The notes under the pieces were generated by a model, which ran no database searches, was not told where the DNA came from, and worked only from the letters and a program-made list of their open reading frames with translations. Below, in pieces: positions 24,245 to 35,864 of a DNA stretch of 64,000 nt (the first letter of the stretch is position 1; each line of letters opens with the position of its first letter). Source of the DNA: Serilophus lunatus (Eukaryota; Chordata; Aves; Passeriformes; Eurylaimidae). The stretch lies in contig VXBA01000419.1 of assembly GCA_013399895.1 (NCBI GenBank), positions 211,705-275,704 of the forward strand, read 5' to 3'. Both the position numbers and the translations under genes were made by a program.

Positions 24245-27200
24245 ACGGAATAGAATGATGTCTCTCAGAATACTTCTTAAAAGCTTAATTAGTACAACAT
24301 TATGTTAAGAAAGTATTTGGAGGGAAGTGTATGTAGGAACACAATAGTTTGTTCTTGGTTTCTTCTGAATTTGATTTAAAATGTAGATCACACATGTCAC
24401 ATTTTTTGGGACACAAATTCAAGTTTACAAAACTGAATATGTATCAATTCCTTAATTGACACATTTTTCAATATTATGTTTGATTTAAACTTGGGATAAA
24501 GGTGATTCAGTTATCATTAAATCAGACCCTTAATTCTAAACAAATAGTGGTTCAAGCTCTTACTAGTTTTGATCTGAGTTTACTAAGCTTGAGTATGGAG
24601 GCATTCACAGTTACTTAACCATCATTTAATAATTCACATAACACCTCTGCTCAGCAATTGTTAGTTAAAGGAATGACTGGTATAACCAAAACAACACCAG
24701 CAATCCACATACATGCAATTTCATGGAAATTCCAAACTGCTCCGAGCTGACTGCAGCAGCAAAAGTGGTATGCAGGAAGTTGGGCAGGAATCTGAGTAAA
24801 ATAGGTCACCTCTCTGTGGAACAAACTGCAGTATTTCATTGTCTTTGTCATTTGGATTAGGATCTCAACAGAAGGATGATCTTAAGCAGCTGTGCCCTGA
24901 CCAGTCTTTCTGCAATGACTAGACACGGATAAGAACTTTTTTCTATATGTGTTCTCTTTTGGACATTTTACTGAATTCTTGGAATAAAATAAACTGATTA
25001 CTCATCCTGGATATTTTCTGCCATGCTAGCACAAAGCAGTATTAGAACTATGGTAGCAGAAACAGCAGCTTCAGAGAGAGATATCTTTTGAAAATTTGAG
25101 TCAAAATACACTTATTATCATAGCTTCAGTATTTATTTTGGTTCTTCAATCAGCTTCTTGGTTTTTATTTGACAGAGCTATATTAGTTGCTTGAAGACAA
25201 ACAGAAAAGGAAACTATTAAAAGACAAGGATTTTATGATTGTTGCCTTCTTCAGAAGGTTTCAAAATTATATCACTTAGGAGTTGATTTTTTAACTTCTT
25301 TTTTTCTGTTACTATTTCTAAATTTTCTTTAAAACATCAGCAATAAATTATCAATTATAATAATGGAAATGCAAATTAACATTTTAGAATTCGAGTGAGT
25401 TGGGAGAAAAACGCTCACTCTCTAGATCTTTTTTAGAATGATCTAAAAGCAGTCGGACACTGTGCTAATGGACTACATTTAGAAAAACCCTTCTTTTTCC
25501 CCTTGCCGGACCACTGTAGAAATTTATCAACAGCAAGTGCAGGTAGTTAAATGAGGTATTCATGTTCCTTCAAACTGAAGTACAATTAAGGAGCAGTGCG
25601 GATTTTTTCCTTTTCTGTTACAGTCTAAGATAACTCTACAGTAAGCCCTATAATCACTGACTTAGTGCAGTCTAAGCTCTCTATCTGCAGCTGCTGAGAA
25701 GGTCATACCTTGGGCCTCTTATGACACAACTAGACTCATTTTTCTATGTCTCAAAATTAAGTTTGTAGTGTTTGAAAAGAGGTCCATGTTTACACACAAC
25801 CTTTTAAAACCTGCAATAGTCCCCATAAACTTCCTGCATTGAAAGTAAATTGGTCCCTTTCTGTATGTGTGTAACTTGTATAAAATACAATGTAGTAATC
25901 AGTAATGGCCACTTCTGATTTCTGGATGTTTGAGAGACTGCAGTGTGTATCTGTGTCCATTGTATCTGTGCACTCAGAAAAAAAGGACTGTTTGCACAAG
26001 AATTTTTTGGGCAGTTAAAAATCCACATTGTAAGAGGACTGGAGCAAGTGGGTGTTGCTGGGGCAATCATTAAAAGTTGCCTTAGGACTTGTCTGCAACT
26101 AGAGTTTGCTTTACCTGTGGTAGACCACAAGGACTCAAGGGACGCTTTTGTCATCTTCTATGTGTAAACTGATTTAAACACTTTCTGAGGTACTTCTTAG
26201 TACCTTAGGCATGTGTTTTGCAGTTCTTGGCCCCTAAAGATTTGGTAAGTAAGGAAGACATGATATATTTAACTTTTTAATTTATTTGTTTGGGTTTTTA
26301 AGAGTCAAAAAGGTCAAATCAAGGTATTTTATCTCTTATCATTCCACAGCAACATGTGTTTCAATAAATCTGTATCCTTATCTGGAAGGTAAGGATTAAG
26401 GTGTTGTTTCAGGTGGGCAGAATATGAATAAAGAGTGCAAGTCAGAGCCTCTTACTGAGTTACTGGATTCATCAGGAAAAAGGTCATTTGAAGTCCAGGT
26501 GTTACAGTGTTCTCACATGAACAGCAGTGACAGTCCCAGGCAAATGAAATAAGCCTCAAGCCACAAGACATCATCTATTGCCTCTGCCACAGTTGCAGCT
26601 GAATAATGAGGCTAGAGGATAGCAAAGGCTCCATGACACCATCTGTGTTTAATGCATTGCTTGTGTTAAGCAAACAGAAAATCTTGTTTTAGATGATGAG
26701 TTCATTATTATTTAAAATTATGGAAGAATTAATTCACTATAAAGAAGTTGAGGAGAAATTAATTTCTTTTAAAATGAAAGAAAACTGGGTTTTCTTCAAG
26801 CATCCCTTTTCTACAGAAAGTATTTTTCTCATTACAGAAATCATATGTGTCCTTTCCAACAAGAAGTTTAAAAATATACTTTAATAGTTGTCCAAAAATA
26901 ACCTATAGCATTTAGAAACATGGGAGTTGTATGGTGTCAGTTTAAGATCAACTGACTCCCTGCTTTAACAGCCTCCTGAAATCCACCATGTCTTTGGGAA
27001 ATGTTAAGCCAAACAGTTAGAGGAATTTATTAGAGTTTTCTAACTGTAAAAAAATATTTCTATAGACACCAATTTTTTAGTGACATCTAGTTATTAATGC
27101 AGAGCAAGCCCTTTGACAAATTGCTTGGTACCGTAATACATGGCAATGTGGCCTTGCTGCTGTTCCATTGCTTCTCTGCCTTAAAAACTTGGCCAAAAAT

Positions 27201-27365
27201 AAGAAAGCTGAAAAGTGTTTATGGTAAGCTTGTACACATTATCTAAATTATAGTATGAAATATAGGAGGAGGGGAATAAAATGAGCAACTAACAATGAAA
27301 AATTAATCTGAAGGTAATATATAATTTTAATTACGAGTCATAAAAAAATAATTTGTAATTTTATG

Positions 27366-27453
27366 AAATGATTTTTTTCTTTTTTCTTCTCTTCTTTTTT
27401 AATTTTTTTTTATTTTTTCCCCTCCTCTCTTCTTGTTCTTTTTGTTTTCCCCA
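27366..27453 (+). repeat. long pyrimidine-rich tract
   Basis: This stretch is almost pure T and C (T runs with TTCTTCTC-type interruptions) in the middle of intron 2. A similar shorter tract occurs at 9337-9397. Confidence 0.85.
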
Positions 27454-27766
27454 TTTCATATAACTCATTAGGCTTTAGGAAATTTCCCTGATTTTGGGGG
27501 ACGTCTTCCTCTATGTTAAGGAGCATAGATTATAGACAGAATATAGACAGAAGGCATGTCTTTATTTTCCTCTGTTTCATAAAAGAGGGAATTTTTTGGC
27601 TCCTTTTCTCTCCTAACACTTTGATTGACCCACAACCTCTGATGAAAGGTAATGTGTAGCCTTGATATTTTGGAGACAATTCCAGTTCTGCAGCAGAAGA
27701 GGAAGACAGAGCAGACTTCTGCTCCTCCAGAGAACCTTGGCTTAAACTCTCCTTCTAAAAGGGAGG

Positions 27767-27798
27767 NNNNNNNNNNNNNNNNNNNNNNNNNNNNNNNN
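27767..27798. other. assembly gap (32 N)
   Basis: This run of N is flanked by GGGAGG on the left and GGGGAGTGGGG on the right, so the missing sequence is probably G-rich. The plus-strand open frame that reads through it (27652-27876) is not meaningful. Confidence 0.99.
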
Positions 27799-29612
27799 GG
27801 GGAGTGGGGAAGCAGTAAAATCCCCTGTGTGCAATATGATCTAAACCATCTGAGATCTTTTTCTATAATTCAATGAGACTTCAACAAGTCTGCTGCTTAG
27901 TGGCAGTGGTGATATTTCGTTCTGATGGCATTCACAGTGACACTGGCTAATAGCTTCTTTCAACAGCAACATGATGTATTAAAAACATAATTCACTGAGA
28001 AAAGACTTGTTCTCCTAGAACCACACTGATAAGTAATAAATCTTTATGAAAGTTTCCTGCTACTTATTACATTGCTACAAAGTGATGTCCTTCGTTGCTT
28101 ACAGATGCTTACCAATTAGTGTTTCCTCACAGGCACCCTGGGCTTCCAACTGCACCTAGTATGAATGGCTGTTAGTAATGCTTATGCTATTGTCTAGTTT
28201 TTAAAAAATATTTCATGATGCTACTTTTTATACATATGTTTTCAGGAAGAGATGGCGCTAGTTATTTTGCAGTGCAGTGTTTGTATGACATCAGACCAGC
28301 CACTCTTCTCTTCAAATTTTCTCACAGATTTTTGGCCACAATAAGTCTGCTGATAGGATACCTTTTATTTTTATGAGCTTTAAATCAAGTCTTACCTGAA
28401 AGTTGACTTGGGTTAGGCTGTTCTTTAGACAAAGTAAGTTCAAAATACTATTTCACCTGACAACTTGCCTCTTCTTCTGACATTTCCTTATTTTGTTCAT
28501 GATCCCCAAATCGACATAGTGGATCATGATGCAGACTATTTGCCACCTCCTGCGCTGATAGTTCAAATGGATTCTTGCATTGTTCCTTTGCAAGAGTGGT
28601 AGGAAGCTCATGTCAGCACTGTCTATTGAACCCTCTCTCTCATTTTGAAAAAAAAAAAGGCAAAAAAAAAAAAGCTACTTCTTTCTGACTGTTGGCGTTA
28701 CTATAATTTGTTTCATGGGGCAGGGTGAGTCTGTTTTCAGCGTGTGCTCACATGGATTCAAGTGGTGAATTGATAAGATTAATCCTTTCTACAATGTAAT
28801 ATAATTGCTCAGTGTTTCAAAACCCTTCTGTACAAAAAACATGAATATGACAGGATGGAATTATCAGTCTAGATCCATGACTTGACTCGTTCTCAATTTG
28901 CAGCTTTAGTCCCTTTCTTTCTAGAAAGGTGCCAGTGTTCAGCATGTCACAGGCAGGTTAAAGTTCTTGAGCCATGGCCTCTACAGAAAATCCTCAAACA
29001 TGCTGAAAACTGTAGATTAATATTGAGAGAAAAAAACTGAAATAGTAGGCAGGCACTAAAGAGGCTCTGATATCCTCATTAGGCAAAATCTTATCTGACC
29101 AAACATTGTCATAAAAGCAGTGCATAATAAATGATCAGTTTCTAAAATAGGGCCTTGCAATTATGTAAGTGGATGAAAAACAGAGAGAATCCCTTCGTTC
29201 TTCATGTTGTGTCTTTTGAAAACTTCCTGTGCTGTGAAATCTCTCATTCTACAGACTACAGACCTTCTGTTTCTATGGGCTGCCACTGGTAGAGACTTCA
29301 GAATCACGGGCACAAAAATATTTTGTATGAGGATATTTTTGCTTATATTGTTAGCACTTTTTGTAACTGAAAAGGTGAAATTCTTCTTTATGAGGTTAGT
29401 GGTCTTTTCTGGTATTGCTGTGTTGTTGCTTACAGGAAATTTAATGTCATCTTCAAAGCTTCTGTTTTAAGATAATAACAAGAGCTTAAAAGCAAAATAA
29501 AGTCATTTGAAGACATGGTTGTGTTTAGATGTATGGGTGGTACTGCTCTTCCTGATGTCAAAATATCAGATGCAATTTCGATATAATAAATACCTGTTTT
29601 TTCATATCTCTC

Positions 29613-29656
29613 TCTATATATATATGTGGATATAAATGTAAATATATATATATACA
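29613..29656 (+). repeat. TC/TA microsatellite
   Basis: A CTCTCTCTATATATATATAT core is followed by a second imperfect AT run (AAATATATATATATAC). It is a low-complexity microsatellite. Confidence 0.9.
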
Positions 29657-31532
29657 TTCATGTCTATGAAAGATCATCCTGTTAAATTCCTTTTTTTTTT
29701 TTTTCAAAATTACATGCCTCAGTAGGCTGAGAAATCATATTTACTGCTATGATTACATCTACATTTTGGATTTGAAATTCCAAAAGGAATAAGGACAATA
29801 GGTTATAGAGTTTTAACAACAGATTTCAAAAGTGGAATAATCAAGGGAAAGTAGATTTGGCTTGTTTCGGGATTGCTCAACTGAAAGCAATGAAGTAAAG
29901 ACTAGAATGCTCAGGAAGGATTGAGCCTGACTATTTCTGAAACAGCCCATATAAAGATAATGAAGAAATGTATTTTATTTTGTTTTCTGTTGCTTTTGCT
30001 TGGTTTTGTTGGGTTATTTTTAATTTTAGTTATAGGTACTGCATATTGGTTTATATAAATGGACTATCTCAATTACTACTTTCCCAGGAGTCAATTGACA
30101 AATGCTGAATGCCTTGTGCTGTTATAACTGTGACAAAGTAATGAACATTGGAGGTGGAGGAAAAGTTGCAGACTGATAACATTTATGAGTCTGCCCTGAA
30201 GCTTTTTTCATTTAAACAGAATGTATTTCATTTACTTAACTGGGTTTTTAGATAATCCTGTGTATTTTGTTAATTGTTATAACTGCAACCTGGTAAATGT
30301 ATTACATCAGAGAAGTATTTATCTCCTTAAATGCACTTTTTTAATCTGGATGGAGATAGGAAAAGGAAATGAGAGCAGACAAAAAGAAAGTAGTACACAT
30401 AAGGATAGTGGATGTCACATGACATTAATTCCAAGTAATTCATAAGAATATGTATGGCTAAGAAAGAACTTGTTACTCAATTAAAATTTTGACAAGATGG
30501 GTGCAGAATTTAATTATTTTGTTAAGAACGATATAAACTTGCTGTCCACAAACCCATTCTTTTTATGATGCAATACCTATGCAATATAGCTCTGTAATAC
30601 CCAAATATCTGCCATTCTGTTTCATCAAGCTCTGTCTGGAGTGGGTACCACTAAAGATTATTATCGTACAGTGAGTGCACATAGCTCATCAATAGAGCTA
30701 ATGGTCTCAGTCTGTTCTTTGGTTTAAGCAGGTCTTATTTTCTAGTGAAAGGAATGCTTGGCTCTGAAGGCTATTGACATTCTAATGGCAGGGGTTTGTA
30801 TAAAATCTCCCTTTTAAATTCCCTGGTCTGTTGACCTTTGTTTTGATTTTAGTCTGAGGACAGACTTCTAACTGTCAAAGCGAGGAAAGGTAGAAAGGGT
30901 AGTTGAGAGAACAACCATAAAGCACTCTCTTTTTCTATGTATATATAAAAGGTGGACTATAGCCAAATTGCCTTGTGATAAGATTATGCTTCATTTGGTC
31001 TCTTTTCTCCTTCCCTGTGATGTGCTTATATAAGCCTTGAGGTTATTAAAACATATTTTGACCCTTCACTTCATAATGCAAGGGAAAGATTAGACTCCTC
31101 CAAGAGTGGTGGCTTGAAGCAATAGAGTCTGGATATAAATAAACCTCCAAGAGAAAATTTTTTGCTAGACGACTCTTGACAATACAGAAAACCTTTGTAT
31201 GCACCATCTGAAGCAGGGAAGGAATTTCTGTCTCACAGATGAGTGCATTCAAATGAACTATAACAAAACAGGGTGCTATTTTTTTTTTATCAGAAAGTTC
31301 TTTTGGTGTATAGAATTGTATGAGGCTGGCTTTCAGTAAAAGCTAAGTAACAGATGGCATTGGATCAGTATATTTTTCTAAGAATGCTGCTCAATAATGA
31401 AAGATAGCACATGTCTATTTTTGACAGAATGCAACCTTATACTGACCTAGTCCTGGCCTAGAACTGACCATCTCATCTAGTCCTGAAAAGTACTTCATAT
31501 TCATTTGCTCCTTTCAGAGTAAAAGCAGGAGG

Positions 31533-31551
31533 AAAAAAAAAAAAAAAAAAA
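31533..31551 (+). repeat. poly(A) run, about 19 bp
   Basis: This is a run of A between GGAGG and GAAAACAAAGG. No retroposon body is recognised 5' of it. Confidence 0.85.
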
Positions 31552-33006
31552 GAAAACAAAGGATATCAAACCAACAAGCTCAGTTTAAAATGTCTGAAGA
31601 TTGAGTTTATAAATAAGACCAGGACTGACATCTCCAACGTGCAGGGCACTAGCCTGGAACTTTTCAGGAGAGCAGCAGCCTGTGCATATTTTGGATGTAT
31701 GTTTTCTTCAGTGACACACAGCACATTTTATGCATGTTCACTTTCCTTATTCAAAATATTTTTGGACATGTTTACAGAGGAGGTCAAAGAGAAAAGACAA
31801 TGAAGGAAAATATAATTGAGATAAACAGCAAGTAATATGAAATGATTACAGGATGTGGAACAATTTCTGTGACCAGTGACCACATGCAAAGTATTCAAAT
31901 GCACTTTGATTATACAAAAGAGCAAATGCACTAAACTATGAAACGTTAAATGGTTTTGTCTCTATTTCTAATGGTGAACCATGTTACAATAACTCCCTCA
32001 AACCCACAAATCTGTCATTTTAGACGATATTCCATAACTGAATGAGGTTTGTTTGAACACACCTGATGTATACAACTTTCTTCCAGTAGCAGCCTTAACA
32101 GCTAGTCTGTGTGTGTGTAAAAGACATAAAATTATTAAAAAGAGTAAGACATGCTTCCACTTCTTGAGGAAATTGAAGCAGCTGTTTAAGGACCATTGCC
32201 ACTATTGGTGGTGTTTAGGAGTTGGAACTGACTTCTTGTTCACTGAAACTACTGCTGGATTGCAGCCAGGTAGAAAATAATTTTACCAGTAAGAATTCGG
32301 CCAGTTTAAAAGTTATCATGTTATTTTGTAGAGACCTGTGATTCTATTTTCAAGCAGTAAATTAAATGTTCCTATTCTTCTTCTCTTTGAATGAACCATT
32401 TCAGATTGATAATATGGTGAGTTCTCTATCAGAGTTCTGACAGTCATGCTACCCAGCAGTTTTTCCCAAAATTTTTGATAAAAGAATAAAACTTGTAAAA
32501 AAATTAAAAAAAAATAAAAGACAATTAAAATGGAAGAAGGAACATCCATAGAAATAGAAATATCTTGCTTCTGACATAATTTCTATCTTCTTCTAAAAGG
32601 ATTTCTTTGTTGGCTTTGCCTTCAACCTCAAAATGAGAATATTTAAGCATGTTTTTTACATGATTTTTCTCTCCTTCAATTTTCTTTCCTCCTTGTAAGT
32701 GTTGAAGACCCTTCTACAAGATATATTACGAAGAGTTTAGGGGTTATTTCTCTTAGGAGGAATTTCCTGCCTGGAGGAGGAGTCTTTCCCAGAGGCAGTT
32801 ATGGATATTTTCTCCTCCTGCATTCCAGAGAAGCTCTCTCTGCTATGAGAAGATAAGTTCTTGCAGACATGTCTGAAGACCCCCACATTTTGGGGCAAGG
32901 AACAGCAAAAGCCCTGAGAAGAACAGAGGGCTTGTCTTTCCCTAGGTCTGATGTTGACTCGGTGAATTCACGCTCAGAACTCAGATGAGTTTTGAGATAG
33001 GTATGT

Positions 33007-33012
33007 TTTATT
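33007..33012 (-). terminator. polyadenylation signal of the antisense LTR
   Basis: TTTATT on the plus strand is AATAAA on the minus strand, about 75-80 bp downstream of the TATA-like box and 55 bp before the LTR end. This placement is normal for an R-region poly(A) signal. Confidence 0.5.
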
Positions 33013-33083
33013 CAGCGCGCTGGGAGGGAAGGTTACAGAATTCGAAATTCCCGCTCCCCTCCCCGAACTACCGGAAGAATGCA

Positions 33084-33130
33084 TCTTAAATACCCCCTCT
33101 CTAGTGGGTGTATCTTTAGCCTTTGATTGG
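33084..33130 (-). promoter_or_regulatory. CCAAT and TATA-like boxes of the antisense LTR
   Basis: On the minus strand CCAAT (33130-33126) lies 34 bp upstream of TATTTAAGA (33092-33084). This would direct transcription away from KCNH8 exon 3, antisense to the gene. Whether it is active is unknown; the elements are seen directly but the function is inferred from the LTR architecture. Confidence 0.5.
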
Positions 33131-34827
33131 TTCTCGGCTCAAGATCCCTCCCCACTCCCCGCCTTCTCTCCGCCCAGACATGNGTTTTAGTATTCTTGCC
33201 TTTGGCAATAAATCCTTCTAGAGCCTGGCATTTTGGGGGCACCTGTGCATAATCTTTCTTCACACTGTTGTTCCAACAACTCCATGTCCCTTCTTTAAAT
33301 ACCTTAAGTGGAAGTGTCACCTGGTTACTGAACTAGTAATGTTATTCTCAAAGCTGCCTGTTTTGACATTTGGGAAGTTGGACCAGGACAGAGAGGATCA
33401 AACAAATTTCCTTTGAAGCATAAGATTGTACCTCTATCCATGGTGATTCTTCAAAAGGAAAGCTGCTGTTTTACATCCCATACTGTCTACAGTGTTCAAC
33501 AGGCAGTCAGAGTACTTCCACTTGAAAATTTAAATTACAAAGCTTAACTGTGATCTTCCTTTTCCGGGTTCTTTTTCAAAGCTGAAGACCTCATAAAACA
33601 GCATAGTGGGAAGTGACTAATCTGCTTGCTGTTTCCAAGGACCTCTCCAAAGCTCAGCTGATCATTTGGCAGTAGTCAGTAGTGGCAGCAGTGGTCCAGG
33701 GAACTAGTCCTGTTTCTGTGTATGAATTAGAGTTCTGCTTGTAAATGAATGTCAAAAATAGTATGTTGTGAAGCAGCATGATTGTGGAAGTGTAAAGACA
33801 TGTCCAAAAAATAAATTTTAAGCTCTCTATTGGTATACATATATCTTATAAATAATTTTAGGAGACTGGTGGTTGATGAAGGTAGTTAGCATCGATACCC
33901 AAAACCTGAAGGAGACAAAAGACTGGCACTGGGTTGAGTTACCTAGGTTTGAGACCTAGGATGTTCACTGAGATCTCTGTTACACTTGCAGTGCACTAGA
34001 AGCATCTAGGCATTATTTACTTTTTTACCCATAATATTAATAAGAAACTTATGAATTATGTCACTGGAATTCAAAATCTTGCACACAGGATGTGCACAAC
34101 CAGTGGCAACAGTAAGAATTTATTTTAAGCTGTATGGCTGTGTAGAAGATGTGGACAGAGAAAGGCTGACAAGAATATTGTCAGACTCAGCATTGTCCAA
34201 ATGTTCTTTGCAAGGTGAACATTATAGACAGTAAAGAAGACAGCTGTTATTAATTTTGCAAATGATGTGTGATATTATATGATATCTCACCATCTGTAAG
34301 ATGCAATGAGTTAATTCTATTTCTATTCTGAGTCTGATATCTGATTAGTTTAAATATCTTTGAATTAGTGTAATGATGCTCTGACTATCAGGTCTTCTGT
34401 CAAGAGGTTTTAATGAGTATCAAGTCAGATGATTAAGGCAGAATGACCATATAGTAAATATGAACGCTTCAGATGTCAAGTTAATGAAAGCTATTTCTGG
34501 AAATAGCAACATCAGTTGAGACTTTAAAGGAAAGCATTGTTTCAGAGGAGTAAGCAGCTACATTAAACTCTATTAATGATCCCAGTAGATAAATTTTGAA
34601 TTTAAATTAGTGTCTTGTTTCTGGAGAAAGCAGTATTACTGAGCTTCAAGCAATGATGCAAAGAGATTTACATGAGCTGAACATCTGTGATTCTCTGACT
34701 ACTGACCTCTTAAATAAGATTTTTTTTTTTAGAATTACATTAGAAGTAGATTTAGTAATTCACTCTTTTTCCCCTCTCTCTGCTAAAAGACAGCTTTTTG
34801 AATTAAATTAATTCTTTTTCCTTGCAG

Positions 34828-34959
34828 GATCTTCATTCTGGTGCTTACTGGATATTGTTCCTATAAAGAATGAAAAAAGAGATGTAGTACTCTTTCTGGC
34901 CTCTTTCAAAGATATAACAGACACAAAAGTGAAGATTGCTGCAGAAGACAAAAAGGAAG
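34828..34959 (+). CDS. KCNH8: KCNH8 exon 3, PAS/eag domain part 2
   Basis: This exon is 132 nt, phase 1 to phase 1. It completes the PAS domain with the strand-rich segment SSFWCLLDIVPIKNEKRDVV, then LFLASFKDITDTKVKIAAED. FWCLLD and LFLASFKDIT are hallmarks of the final beta strands of the eag/PAS fold. The first two bases complete a Gly codon begun by the last base of exon 2. The acceptor is a pyrimidine tract ending in ccttgcag at 34827. The donor is G|GTTTGT at 34960, which departs from the consensus at its fourth and fifth intron positions. The exon covers about residues 104-148. Because it is symmetric, skipping it would keep the frame but remove the end of the PAS domain. A CR1 retroposon begins about 140 bp into the following intron. 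Confidence 0.95.
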
Positions 34960-35099
34960 GTTTGTGTGAATTGCAAAAACATTGATCATAAACAACATTT
35001 ATTTGTTTTTGAAAATCACACCTACATGATCTTTTCCTCTTGAGTACACTTTTTGGTATAGAAACCTCCTAGCTTTTCAAAGAAGAAATAAATATATAT

Positions 35100-35864
35100 G
35101 GGGTCGGTGTGGGTAGAGGATGCCCAGGCAGAGAGGGACTTGGGGGTGCTTGTTGATAGGAAGCTGAATATGAGTCAGCAGTGTGCCCAGGTGGCCAAGG
35201 AGGCCAATGGCATCCTGGCCTGCATCTACAATAGTGTTGCCAGTAGGACCAGGGAAGTTATCCTTCCCTTGTACTTGGCACTGGTTAGGCCACAGCTCGA
35301 GTACTGTGTCCAGTTCTGGGCCCCTCAGTTTAAGAAGGATATTGGGTTGCTGGAGCATGTCCAGAGAAGGGCAACAAGGATGGTGAAGGGGCTGGAGCAC
35401 AAGCCCTATGAGGAACGGCTGAGGGAGCTGGGATTGTTCAGCCTGGAGAAGAGGAGGCTCAGGAGTGACCTTATCGCTGTCTATAACTATCTGAACGGAG
35501 GTTGTAGTCAGGCGGGGGTCGGTCTCTTCTCTCAGGCTCCCAGTGACAGGACGAGAGGACACAGTCTTAGGCTGCATCAGGAGAGGTTTAGATTGGATAT
35601 CAGGAGGAACTTTTTCACAGGGAGAGTGATCTCCCACTGGAATGGGCTTCCCAGGGAGGTGGTGGAGTCACCGTCCCTGGACGTGTTTAAGGATAGGTTA
35701 GATGATGAACTTAGTGGTATGGTTTAGATGGTTTAAATGGTTTAGACGGTATAGATATTAAACTGATGTTGGGTAGGTTGTTAACCTAAGTAAACGTTGG
35801 ACTTGATGATCTCCATGGCCTTTTCCAACCTTATTAATTCTGTGTGTGTAATTCTGTGTGTGTA
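35100..35864 (+). mobile_element. CR1 LINE, young, 140 bp downstream of KCNH8 exon 3
   Basis: This is a 5'-truncated CR1 in the sense orientation of KCNH8. A 209-codon open frame (35098-35727) covers the ORF2 C-terminal part: ERDLGVLVDRKLNMSQQCAQ, LVRPQLEYCVQFWAPQFKKD, HWNGLPREVVESPSLDVFKD, and then the natural stop. The 3'UTR ends in CCAACCTTATTAATTCTGTG, with the 14-bp unit ATTCTGTGTGTGTA present twice (35837-35850 and 35851-35864). It differs from the copy at 1-423 by about 3 percent over the shared part. I see no clear target-site duplication, as is usual for CR1. The 5' boundary is approximate. Confidence 0.96.

Larger units (their letters stand above)
32952..33278 (-). mobile_element. 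small retroviral-type LTR, antisense (about 327 bp)
   Basis: This GC-rich island in AT-rich intron 2 has the architecture of an LTR on the minus strand. Reading downward, a TGTTG terminus (33278) is followed by CCAAT (33130-33126), a TATTTAAGA TATA-like box (33092-33084), AATAAA (33012-33007), and a GTCAACA terminus (32952), giving TGTTG...CAACA inverted ends. Spacing of 34 bp from CCAAT to TATA and about 75-80 bp from TATA to the poly(A) signal fits U3-R-U5. I see no matching target-site duplication (flanks TCTGA and ACTCC), no primer-binding site and no internal region, so it is a solo or truncated LTR and its exact ends are uncertain. The size is typical of short avian retroviral LTRs. One N lies inside at 33183. 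Confidence 0.65.
21845..34827 (+). other. KCNH8: KCNH8 intron 2 (about 13.0 kb)
   Basis: This intron is bounded by a GTAAGT donor and a ccttgcag acceptor and joins two phase-1 exon ends. Most of it is AT-rich sequence without recognisable genes or young transposons. The exceptions are an imperfect triplication near 24.2 kb, a pyrimidine-rich tract at 27366-27453, a 32-N gap, an AT microsatellite near 29.6 kb and an antisense LTR at about 32952-33278. The GC-richer patch at 32740-32950 beside the LTR is unidentified. Confidence 0.9.

Noticed and set aside
25804..26154. 116-codon minus-strand open frame with open frames on both strands
   Set aside because: I recognise no domain, and both strands being open at similar length suggests chance in a stop-poor stretch of intron 2.
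32720..32951. GC-richer stretch beside the antisense LTR considered as retroviral internal sequence
   Set aside because: No primer-binding site follows the LTR end and no viral coding pattern is visible; left as unidentified flank.
35077..35637. 186-codon minus-strand open frame over the CR1 copy
   Set aside because: It is the reverse-strand shadow of the CR1 ORF2 tail, whose sense frame is recognised.
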